Made by a program: the position numbers and the translations under genes. Under the pieces are notes generated by a model. That model saw only the letters and a list, made by a program, of their open reading frames with translations, had not been told where the DNA came from and ran no database searches. Positions 1-5,417 of a stretch of DNA of 8,381 bases are shown one piece after another (within the stretch, counting starts at the first letter, position 1; the number at the start of each line of letters is the position of its first letter). The DNA comes from a candidate division TA06 bacterium (lineage in GTDB: Bacteria > Hydrothermota > DG-26 > E44-bin18 > JADFOU01), in NCBI GenBank assembly GCA_022562655.1, contig JADFOU010000020.1, positions 5,489 through 13,869 on the forward strand. The letters are read 5' to 3'.

Positions 1-734
1 TCGCCTTTCTCGTGGGCATTTTTCTCTCTATGAAGAGGGCGAAAGAGCGAAGGATCGACCCCAATATCATCTCGAATCTCGCTATTTTAATCATGATCTC
101 TAGCATTCTGGGGGGTAGAGGACTCTACATCCTTTACCACCTCGACCAGTACAGGGAAAATCCCTTAGAAATTTTTGCCATTTGGCAAGGGGGATTGATG
201 ATCTATGGGGGTATTCTCGTCGCCTTTTTATCCGTATATGTCTATCTCAAGAAGAAAAAACTCCCTGTCTGGAGAATTGCCGACATCACTGCACCTTCCC
301 TCGCCCTTGGACTTGCCTTCGGCCGATTAGGCTGTTTCTTTAACGGATGCTGTTTTGGAAAGCCCACCCAACTCCCCTGGGGTATCCACTTTCCGCCTAC
401 GGCCGAAGCCTCCTACTTCTTCCCTGATCAATCTCTCCATCCGACTCAACTTTACTCGTCCCTCGCAGGACTCTTCATCTTTTTTCTTCTCCTCTACATC
501 GATGCACGAAGCACGAAGCACAAAGCACGAAGGTTTCCAGACGGTTATCTCTTCTTCTCCCTTACTGCCCTCTATTCCATCTGGCGATTCGGAGTAGATT
601 TCCTTCGAGGATATGAAGAGAATGCTTATCTTTTTCAATCCGCCTTAGGCGGACCCATCACGATCAATCAATTGATCAGCCTTATCCTTCTCCTAGCCTC
701 TCTTGTGATGATCTTCCGATTGAGAAAAAAATGA
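1..734 (+). CDS. lgt: Prolipoprotein diacylglyceryl transferase, 5'-truncated by window edge
   Basis: Lgt is an inner-membrane enzyme that moves diacylglyceryl from phosphatidylglycerol to the lipobox cysteine of prolipoproteins. The reading frame is already open at base 3, and the text at the edge (AFLVGIFLSMKRAKERRID) matches the usual end of the first membrane segment, so about 25-35 residues lie upstream; the GTG at 12 is probably not the start. Visible family features are IWQGGLMIYGG (near 183-212), the signature GRLGCFFNGCCFG (321-359), HPTQLY (around 438-455) and WRFGVDFLRG (about 582-611), the last containing the Arg expected near the C-terminus. Several hydrophobic segments alternate with basic loops. 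The cysteine-rich signature and the Tyr where E. coli Lgt has His103 mark a non-proteobacterial subtype. A repeat-encoded hydrophilic insert, DARSTKHKARRF, lies in a loop at about 498-533. comF follows after 49 bp with no terminator between, so co-transcription is likely. Confidence 0.93.
   Translation, partial: AFLVGIFLSMKRAKERRIDPNIISNLAILIMISSILGGRGLYILYHLDQYRENPLEIFAIWQGGLMIYGGILVAFLSVYVYLKKKKLPVWRIADITAPSLALGLAFGRLGCFFNGCCFGKPTQLPWGIHFPPTAEASYFFPDQSLHPTQLYSSLAGLFIFFLLLYIDARSTKHKARRFPDGYLFFSLTALYSIWRFGVDFLRGYEENAYLFQSALGGPITINQLISLILLLASLVMIFRLRKK
504..531 (+). repeat. Four tandem heptamers inside lgt
   Basis: Four consecutive 7-bp units occur: GCACGAA, GCACGAA, GCACAAA, GCACGAA. They encode the hydrophilic stretch ARSTKHKAR between two hydrophobic segments of Lgt. 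Since 7 is not a multiple of 3, gain or loss of one unit would shift the frame and remove the C-terminal membrane region. Confidence 0.85.
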
Positions 735-738
735 AGAC

Positions 739-770
739 GGTTAGACAGTTAAATGGTCAGAGGGTTAAAT
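739..770 (+). repeat. Degenerate octamer tandem repeat between lgt and comF
   Basis: Four 8-bp units in register: GGTTAGAC, AGTTAAAT, GGTCAGAG, GGTTAAAT, with weaker continuation to about 786 over the comF start codon. The consensus GGTTAAAT is the reverse complement, apart from rotation, of the octamer at 1921-1948. The repeat fills almost the whole lgt-comF spacer and leaves no clear Shine-Dalgarno for comF. Confidence 0.65.
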
Positions 771-783
771 AGCTATATGATTA

Positions 784-1560
784 ATGGTAAAATTTACCAA
801 TTCCTCCTTCGGAGATCTTCAATTCCATTCACCCATAACAGCCTTACTTGATTTCTTCTTTCCACCTTTCTGTGCCATCTGCAACGAGAGGCTCAATGAG
901 AATGAGAAGACTGCCTGCGAGGAGTGCTGGCAGTCCATTCATTTCATCACTCCCCCCTTCTGCCAGAGATGTGGAACCCCCATGACAAAAAGAAAGTGTG
1001 GAAAATGTGTGCAATCCGTTTCCTTGGGTCCGCCTGATTCGGATGCAGTGGGTTTTCAATTCTTCCGAGGACGATCCTTGGGGGTATATGAAGGGGTCCT
1101 CTCGGACATCGTCAAACTAATCAAATTTCACAGGAAAACCTCTCTGGCAAAACGAGCTGGAAGGATGATGGGTACCCTCCTCCAATCAGATTCCCTTCTC
1201 CAAGAGGGGGAGGTTCTTATCCCCGTCCCCCTTCACAAAACGAGGCTTCGGGAGAGGGGATACAATCAGGCTCTCCTTCTCGCAGAGGCAATCTTCCACT
1301 CCACATCCATTCCCGTTGCGAAGAATCTACTCCTACGAAGGAGAGCCACCAAACCCCAGACCGACCTCAGACATGAAGAACGGATGGAAAATGTGAAGGG
1401 AGCATTTGGGGTTATGAGAAATAAAGAAATTCAAGGAAAAAAGGTGATCCTGGTAGACGATGTCTTCACAACCGGATCCACCTTGCAAGCCTGCACCGAG
1501 GCGCTTCTTGAGGGTGGAGCGGTAGGAGTTTATTGCCTCACGGCTTCAATGACAATTTAA
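784..1560 (+). CDS. comF: ComF family protein (zinc ribbon + phosphoribosyltransferase fold)
   Basis: 258 residues, slightly longer than the usual 220-250. The N-terminal part carries four Cys pairs consistent with zinc ribbons: C30/C33, C45/C48, C60/C63 and C72/C75. The middle has the family block IPVPLHKTRLRERGYNQ (146-162), and the C-terminal half has the PRPP-binding loop VILVDDVFTTGST (221-233) of type I phosphoribosyltransferases. Family members are linked to DNA uptake (Bacillus ComFC, Haemophilus ComF/GntX-like proteins), acting on the cytosolic side, but the substrate is unsettled and many hosts are not known to be competent. The ATG at 784 was chosen because the zinc-ribbon region begins soon after it; there is no good Shine-Dalgarno, and the first 15-18 residues are not family-like, so a slightly later start is possible. 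It probably shares a transcript with lgt and ends at the hairpin just after the stop. Confidence 0.92.
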   Translation: MVKFTNSSFGDLQFHSPITALLDFFFPPFCAICNERLNENEKTACEECWQSIHFITPPFCQRCGTPMTKRKCGKCVQSVSLGPPDSDAVGFQFFRGRSLGVYEGVLSDIVKLIKFHRKTSLAKRAGRMMGTLLQSDSLLQEGEVLIPVPLHKTRLRERGYNQALLLAEAIFHSTSIPVAKNLLLRRRATKPQTDLRHEERMENVKGAFGVMRNKEIQGKKVILVDDVFTTGSTLQACTEALLEGGAVGVYCLTASMTI

Positions 1561-1566
1561 GAATCA

Positions 1567-1598
1567 GTAGCAGTGGCAATCAACTGCTGCAAATTTTT
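1567..1598 (+). terminator. Intrinsic terminator after comF
   Basis: GTAGCAGT (1567-1574) can pair with ACTGCTGC (1583-1590), giving 8 pairs including one G-U, around the 8-nt loop GGCAATCA. It is followed by AAATTTTT (1591-1598). It starts 6 bp after the comF stop, which is the expected place for a rho-independent terminator, although the T-run is short and offset by three A. Confidence 0.7.
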
Positions 1599-1603
1599 AC
1601 ACC

Positions 1604-1632
1604 TTGACTTCCCTTCATTTTTGTGATTAAAT
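1604..1632 (+). promoter_or_regulatory. Predicted sigma70-type promoter of gap
   Basis: TTGACT (1604-1609) is followed by a 17-nt spacer and TTAAAT (1627-1632) as a weak -10; the alternative GATTAA at 1625-1630 has a 15-nt spacer. It lies between the comF terminator and gap. Its layout (ACACC-TTGACT followed by a C/T-rich spacer) resembles the stronger promoter at 7810-7837. The predicted transcription start (about 1639-1640) coincides with the left end of the inserted element. Confidence 0.5.
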
Positions 1633-1639
1633 GACATTT

Positions 1640-1889
1640 CGGTAGTTCCCCCATAATAGTTGATAAATGATTTCGTATCCAGTCATGCTGAATCCTGGCA
1701 TGTCGCCCCGAGCCCGATTCTCCCTTTGCCCCACCCACCCGGAATCGGATCAGATTCTGACAGGCGGGCCTGCCTACCGGTCAGGCAGGACAGGCTTGTT
1801 TCAGCATCTCTTGAGACTCTGAACTTGTTTCAGGATAAGCAAAAATAATATTGAAGAGGTGTTTATCAACTATTAAAGAGTCGCTACCG
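1640..1889. mobile_element. MITE-like non-autonomous insertion element, 250 bp
   Basis: The left end CGGTAG (1640-1645), 8 nt, then TAATAGTTGATAAA (1654-1667) is mirrored at the right end by TTTATCAACTATTA (1862-1875), 8 nt, then CTACCG (1884-1889). This gives 28-bp terminal inverted repeats with perfect 14-bp and 6-bp blocks and 22 of 28 positions matching. The element is flanked by the direct repeat ACATTT (1634-1639 and 1890-1895), a 6-bp target duplication. The interior has no transposase and only a 62-codon open frame of no recognisable family, so it must be mobilised in trans or be a relic. The intact ends and exact target duplication suggest a fairly recent insertion. The mobilising transposase family cannot be named from sequence alone. 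Confidence 0.8.
1680..1838. repeat. Nested palindromic, REP-like segment inside the 250-bp element
   Basis: Several self-complementary pieces are packed in the element's interior: ATGCTGAA (1685-1692) with TTCAGCAT (1800-1807); CCGATTC (1714-1720) with GAATCGG (1742-1748); CAGATTCTG (1751-1759); CCTGCCT (1769-1775) with AGGCAGG (1783-1789) around ACCGGTC; CTGAA (1819-1823) with TTCAG (1829-1833). The 'CTGAACTTGTTTCAG' style resembles dispersed palindromes common in environmental bacterial genomes, from memory and not checked. It is richer in GC than the surrounding spacer. Confidence 0.6.
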
Positions 1890-1920
1890 ACATTTCCAAA
1901 TGGTTTCATTTTTTCCATTC

Positions 1921-1948
1921 AACCATGTAACTATTTAACCATTTAACC
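1921..1948 (-). repeat. Octamer tandem repeat upstream of gap
   Basis: In-register 8-bp units AACCATGT, AACTATTT, AACCATTT and the start of a fourth, AACC. The consensus AACCATTT is the reverse complement (rotated) of GGTTAAAT at 739-770, so the two arrays are an inverted pair around comF and the mobile element. The last unit runs into GGAA (1949-1952), the only Shine-Dalgarno-like sequence for gap. Confidence 0.65.
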
Positions 1949-1959
1949 GGAATTCATCT

Positions 1960-2967
1960 TTGACAAAAGTCGCTATAAATGGATTTGGGCGGATCGGACG
2001 TCTTGTCTATCGGGCGGCAATGAAGAGAAACAAATTTGAGATCGTGGCTGTAAATGATCTGACCGATGCCAAGACCCTCGCCCATCTCTTAAAATACGAC
2101 TCTGTTCATGGAATACTGGATGCCAAAATGTGTGCCGATGAGGACGCATTGAGTGTGGATGGCAAACTGCACAAGGTTTTTGCTATCAAAAATCTTTCGG
2201 AACTCCCGTGGAGGGAGTTAGGGGTGGATGTGGTGATTGAATCCACGGGGAAATTCCTCAATCGCAAAGATGTCGCAAAGCATCTTGAGGCGGGTGCCAA
2301 AAAAGTTATCCTCACCGCCCCGGGAAAGGGGGAGATGCCCGATATTACGATTGTCATGGGGGTAAACGAGACCCAATATGATCCAGTAAAACACGATGTC
2401 CTCTCGAATGCCTCCTGCACCACCAACTGCTTGGCCCCCATCGCCAAGGTCCTCCATGAAAATTTCAGAATCATAAAGGGTTACATGACCACGATTCACG
2501 CCTACACCAATGAACAGCGCTTGTTGGATCTTCCTCACAAGGATCTCCGAAGGGCGAGGGCAGCCGCCACCTCCATGATCCCCACCACCACAGGGGCAGC
2601 CAGATCGGTGGGGCTTGTCCTCCCCGAACTGAAAGGGAAATTGGATGGAATTGCCATCCGGGTCCCTACAACCGATGCTTCCCTTGTCGACTTGGTCTGT
2701 GAGGTGGAAAAGAGAGTTACACGGGATGAGGTCAACAAGGCTTTTAAAGAGGCATCAGAATCAACTTTGCAAGGGTACCTCGAATACACAGATCTCCCAC
2801 TCGTTTCCGTGGATTTCATCGGAAATCCTGCTTCTGCTATCGTAGATAGCCTCAGCACCTCCGTGATGGATGGAAATTTTGTGAAGGTTCTGGCCTGGTA
2901 TGACAATGAATATGGTTTCGCCTGCAGGGTGGTCGATCTCTTAGAGTATGTGATTGAAAGACTCTGA
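1960..2967 (+). CDS. gap: Glyceraldehyde-3-phosphate dehydrogenase, type I
   Basis: Cytosolic glycolytic/gluconeogenic enzyme converting glyceraldehyde-3-phosphate, NAD+ and phosphate to 1,3-bisphosphoglycerate. At 335 residues it is the normal family length. The Rossmann start INGFGRIGR (6-14) is present, Asp33 in AVNDL suggests NAD+ preference, the catalytic Cys153 lies in SNASCTTNCLAP, and the partner His180 is in TTIHAYTNEQ. LPHKDLRRARAAA (191-203) and the C-terminal WYDNEYGF are also typical. Translation starts at TTG (1960): family proteins begin at this point, and GGAA lies 7 nt upstream. No pgk or tpiA follows, so it seems to be a stand-alone unit. Its likely promoter is over 320 bp upstream because a 250-bp element is inserted in the leader. 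A heptamer-repeat inverted array follows the stop. Confidence 0.97.
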   Translation: MTKVAINGFGRIGRLVYRAAMKRNKFEIVAVNDLTDAKTLAHLLKYDSVHGILDAKMCADEDALSVDGKLHKVFAIKNLSELPWRELGVDVVIESTGKFLNRKDVAKHLEAGAKKVILTAPGKGEMPDITIVMGVNETQYDPVKHDVLSNASCTTNCLAPIAKVLHENFRIIKGYMTTIHAYTNEQRLLDLPHKDLRRARAAATSMIPTTTGAARSVGLVLPELKGKLDGIAIRVPTTDASLVDLVCEVEKRVTRDEVNKAFKEASESTLQGYLEYTDLPLVSVDFIGNPASAIVDSLSTSVMDGNFVKVLAWYDNEYGFACRVVDLLEYVIERL

Positions 2968-2974
2968 AAAGATA

Positions 2975-3044
2975 GACTATGGACTATGGACTATAGACGA
3001 TGGACTCTGGACTAAAGTCTAATGTCCAATGTCTCAAGTCTATA
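2975..3044. repeat. Strand-switching heptamer array (6 forward + 4 inverted units)
   Basis: Ten 7-bp units in unbroken register. Forward: GACTATG, GACTATG, GACTATA, GACGATG, GACTCTG, GACTAAA (2975-3016). Inverted: GTCTAAT, GTCCAAT, GTCTCAA, GTCTATA (3017-3044). The invariant GA(C) of the first half becomes GTC in the second, so the array is an imperfect palindrome; TATAGAC (2992-2998) pairs perfectly with GTCTATA (3038-3044). It begins 8 bp after the gap stop and could fold at the 3' end of the mRNA, but no T-run follows, so a terminator role is unproven. Confidence 0.8.
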
Positions 3045-3078
3045 AATTAAATTCTTCATAGTTTATAGTCTGTCCGAC

Positions 3079-3099
3079 AACTGAAAACTGATAACTAAA
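3079..3099 (+). repeat. Short heptamer repeat upstream of tRNA-Gly
   Basis: Three tandem units AACTGAA, AACTGAT, AACTAAA, with a degenerate fourth (TAACAGA). The consensus differs from the array 35 bp upstream. It ends 15 bp before the tRNA, in the region where its promoter should lie; no convincing -35/-10 pair was seen there. Confidence 0.55.
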
Positions 3100-3114
3100 T
3101 AACAGATTAAAAAG

Positions 3115-3190
3115 GCGGGAGTAACTCAGCTGGTAGAGTGTCAGCTTCCCAAGCTGAATGTCGCGGGTTCGAGCCCCGTCTCCCGCTCCA
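3115..3190 (+). tRNA. tRNA-Gly(CCC)
   Basis: 76-nt cloverleaf. Acceptor GCGGGAG (3115-3121) pairs with CTCCCGC (3180-3186); discriminator T3187 and encoded CCA (3188-3190). The D arm contains AGCTGGTAGA. The anticodon stem TCAGC/GCTGA encloses the loop TTCCCAA, which puts CCC at positions 34-36 and decodes GGG glycine. The T arm is GCGGG-TTCGAGC-CCCGT with one G-T closing pair. It stands alone between gap and the exoprotein gene. Confidence 0.96.
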
Positions 3191-3202
3191 AATTCTAAAG
3201 AG

Positions 3203-3225
3203 AAAGGAGGTGAAAAAGAGAGGAG
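3203..3225 (+). promoter_or_regulatory. Orphan strong Shine-Dalgarno plus a second one
   Basis: AAAGGAGGTGA (3203-3213) is an extended, near-perfect match to the 16S anti-Shine-Dalgarno region, yet no start codon occurs 5-10 nt after it. A second motif, GAGAGGAG (3218-3225), lies 8 nt before an in-frame TTG at 3234 and 4 nt before another TTG at 3230. The 3230 TTG would open a 19-codon frame that ends at TGA 3287-3289, directly before the exoprotein ATG. Possible roles are a ribosome standby site or translated leader. Confidence 0.4.
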
Positions 3226-3290
3226 TCTTTTGATTGAAAACCAAACCATTCATCTTTTTACTGCAGAATTTCTGCTCAAAAGGAGTTGAG

Positions 3291-5318
3291 ATGAAAAGAG
3301 GAGTTTTGTGGGTTTTTGCTCTGGCAGCCGTTCTCACTTTAAGCATGGTCGCCTCTGGTACTGGAAAACCGGCCAAGAAGCAGTCAAAGATGAGAAGTCC
3401 CTCTCTGGTAAAATCAATACAGGAGAGAGACTTTTACAATCTTTTGGGTGGGGGTGGTCCAGACTCCTTCGGATATGTCTGGACGGATACCATCCCCTTC
3501 AACTGGGTAGAGATTTCAGGCGTTGGCACACCCCTGATGCTCTGCGACGACGACAACACGGGGCTCTCCCTTGTTTTACCGAGTTCATTCTACTTCTACG
3601 GGACAATGTACGACACCCTTGCGGCCTGCTCCAATGGATGGGTGAGTTTCACGGATGGTAGCTCAACGTTTTACGACGGAATCATCACCCTTCCGGATAC
3701 CGCCTTTCCCGATGCCTATGCCTTCCCCTTTCTCATAGATCTCGACCCGTCAGTCGGTGGTGAGGCCTACTTCTATGCCGATGCCGCAAACAACAGGGCA
3801 ATCGTGGAGTGGTCGGGGGTTCCTTTCTACGATACTTTGATTACAAACACCTTCCAGGTCATCCTCGACGGTTCGGATTCAAGCATCGTCTTCCAGTATC
3901 TTAGTTCATTAGATTGGTTTGCTGTTCTTAATTATACCCCTGTCATCGGGATTCAGAATGATGGTGCCACCATCGGGCTTCAGGCAGACCAGGACTCTGT
4001 GGTCAACGGCTATGCCATCAAGTTTTATAAAGTGATTACCGACGACGTGAGCCCCATCACCATCGATGCACCGGGTCCGGTAATCGGAGCAGATTCCACC
4101 CTTGCCCCTCAGGCGACGGTGAGAAACGTTGGATTCAACATCCAATCCTTCGATGTCACCTGCGAGATCGAACTGTCGGGCGTGCCCGTCTATGCAGACA
4201 CCCAGTTTGTAGACAGCCTCACAACGGGCTCGGACGCGCAGGTCAACTTCGCTCCCTTTAACTTCTCAGGCACAGGGAACGTCTACGACATCAAGGTCAC
4301 CACCCTCCTCGCCGGAGATCTGAACAACTCCAACGACACCCTGATGAGCCAGACCATCACCTTCGACTTCAGCCCTGTAATCATCTCCCCTTACACGCCA
4401 ACTCCACCGACCATTGACGGTATAATCGATTCTACGGAGTGGGCAAACGCCACCCTGCGGGATGTGAGCGATGTGCTGGGGCAGACCGGCGCAGCCAATC
4501 TATTGGGTTCCGCACTGCTCTATGTAATGAATGATGCGAACAACCTCTATATCGCACTGGATGGGATGTTGGATTTGACCCAAGAAAATCTGGACAAACT
4601 GGCCCTCTACTTCGATGACAACCACAATCACATCTTTACCTTCCCACCGGACACGAGCGAGGGGACCCTCTGGTTGGATTGGTTTGGAGTGGGGGGAGTA
4701 GTTCGGTATCGCTGGATCCGGCAAGGTCCCAACTTCGGGATTCCCTATCTCACGGGATCCCCTGGTGCGGTCTCCATCGGTTCCGGTCATCAGCAGTTTG
4801 AGATTGTGGTGCCTTTTAGCTCCATCGCCGAGGATCTGAATGCCAATCCGGGTGATACCGTTGGATTTTTCCTCTCCACCAACGATGCCGCTGTGTCCGA
4901 AGTCTATGGATGGTGGCCCTCTGTGGTCGATTCTGTTTCAGGTTGGTATACCGCTTCAGAATACGGAGATCTCATCCTGTCAACACCCCCTGTCGGGGTC
5001 GAGGAACCCATTACCCAACCCTCCGTTCCCAGGATCTTCACCCTCCACCAGAACATTCCCAATCCCTTCTCTGCCTCGGGAGGAACCCAGATCCGTTACC
5101 AGCTCCCTGAACCCGTTCAAGTTTCCCTGCGAATCTACGATGTATCCGGGAAATTGGTGAGGACTCTTGTCAATGGGTCCGAGAAGTCAGGATTCAAGTC
5201 CAGGGACTGGGATGGAAGGGATGAGAAGGGGAGTGAGGTCTCCACAGGAGTCTATTTCCTTCGATTGAAAGCAGGGGAGGATTACACCCAATCGAAGAAG
5301 ATGGTCCTCTTGCATTGA
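3291..5318 (+). CDS. Secreted multidomain beta-rich protein with CBM9/DOMON-like and C-terminal sorting-type domains
   Basis: 675 residues from the ATG at 3291, chosen because AAAGGAG (3279-3285) sits 5 nt upstream and a clean signal peptide follows (MKRGVLWVFALAAVLTLSMV, then ASG). An in-frame TTG at 3234 would add 19 residues and bury that signal peptide. Visible regions: 53-247, a beta-rich module starting GPDSFGYVWTDT and containing CSNGWVSF; 251-360, a CARDB/Ig-like module (ATVRNVGFN, DLNNSNDTL); 365-565, a CBM9 or DOMON-like module starting PPTIDGIIDSTEWANA; 583-675, a FlgD-Ig/type IX-like C-terminal module (FTLHQNIPNPF, LRIYDVSGKLVRTL, GVYFLRL). Family knowledge places such proteins outside the cell or on the surface; ligand binding to glycans is only inferred. 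It has no catalytic motif I recognise. It may be co-transcribed with the tRNA upstream. Confidence 0.85.
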   Translation: MKRGVLWVFALAAVLTLSMVASGTGKPAKKQSKMRSPSLVKSIQERDFYNLLGGGGPDSFGYVWTDTIPFNWVEISGVGTPLMLCDDDNTGLSLVLPSSFYFYGTMYDTLAACSNGWVSFTDGSSTFYDGIITLPDTAFPDAYAFPFLIDLDPSVGGEAYFYADAANNRAIVEWSGVPFYDTLITNTFQVILDGSDSSIVFQYLSSLDWFAVLNYTPVIGIQNDGATIGLQADQDSVVNGYAIKFYKVITDDVSPITIDAPGPVIGADSTLAPQATVRNVGFNIQSFDVTCEIELSGVPVYADTQFVDSLTTGSDAQVNFAPFNFSGTGNVYDIKVTTLLAGDLNNSNDTLMSQTITFDFSPVIISPYTPTPPTIDGIIDSTEWANATLRDVSDVLGQTGAANLLGSALLYVMNDANNLYIALDGMLDLTQENLDKLALYFDDNHNHIFTFPPDTSEGTLWLDWFGVGGVVRYRWIRQGPNFGIPYLTGSPGAVSIGSGHQQFEIVVPFSSIAEDLNANPGDTVGFFLSTNDAAVSEVYGWWPSVVDSVSGWYTASEYGDLILSTPPVGVEEPITQPSVPRIFTLHQNIPNPFSASGGTQIRYQLPEPVQVSLRIYDVSGKLVRTLVNGSEKSGFKSRDWDGRDEKGSEVSTGVYFLRLKAGEDYTQSKKMVLLH

Positions 5319-5359
5319 GGAGAGAGGAAAAAGAATCTTGATGTAACCATTAAGGGTCT

Positions 5360-5409
5360 GAGGGCAAGTCTTTTTTAGTGTTCTCAATCTTGAATGACCC
5401 CTTGCCCTC
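5360..5409. repeat. 9-bp perfect inverted repeat downstream of the exoprotein gene
   Basis: GAGGGCAAG (5360-5368) and CTTGCCCTC (5401-5409) are exact reverse complements separated by 32 nt. A T-run (TCTTTTTT, 5369-5376) follows the left arm, not the right, so a simple terminator is not supported on the + strand. GGGTC (5354-5358) can also pair with GACCC (5396-5400), which would cross the main stem. Confidence 0.6.
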
Positions 5410-5417
5410 AAGGAGGA

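Noticed and set aside
327..638. 103-codon minus-strand frame opposite lgt
   Set aside because: It is antisense to conserved Lgt motifs, has no family resemblance and no promoter or ribosome binding site.
1660..1848. 62-codon + strand open frame in the comF-gap spacer
   Set aside because: It lies wholly inside the MITE-like element, starts within the inverted repeat, and its translation follows the palindromes with no family resemblance and no ribosome binding site.
2975..3044. Heptamer array considered as a CRISPR remnant
   Set aside because: Units are 7 bp with no spacers and no cas genes nearby, so it is a simple tandem repeat.
3234..3290. TTG at 3234 as the exoprotein start
   Set aside because: It has a usable Shine-Dalgarno but would place 19 residues ahead of a clean signal peptide. 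ATG 3291 has AAAGGAG at 5 nt and a better N-terminus; kept as an alternative in the findings.
3040..3376. Minus-strand frames over the tRNA region
   Set aside because: They cross tRNA-Gly and the exoprotein start, and their text (GDGARTRD, GRRGSNPRHSAWEADTLPAELLP) is the familiar artefact of translating a tRNA backwards.
5360..5409. Inverted repeat considered as the exoprotein terminator
   Set aside because: The 32-nt loop is long and the T-run follows the left arm rather than the right, so it lacks intrinsic terminator geometry on the + strand.
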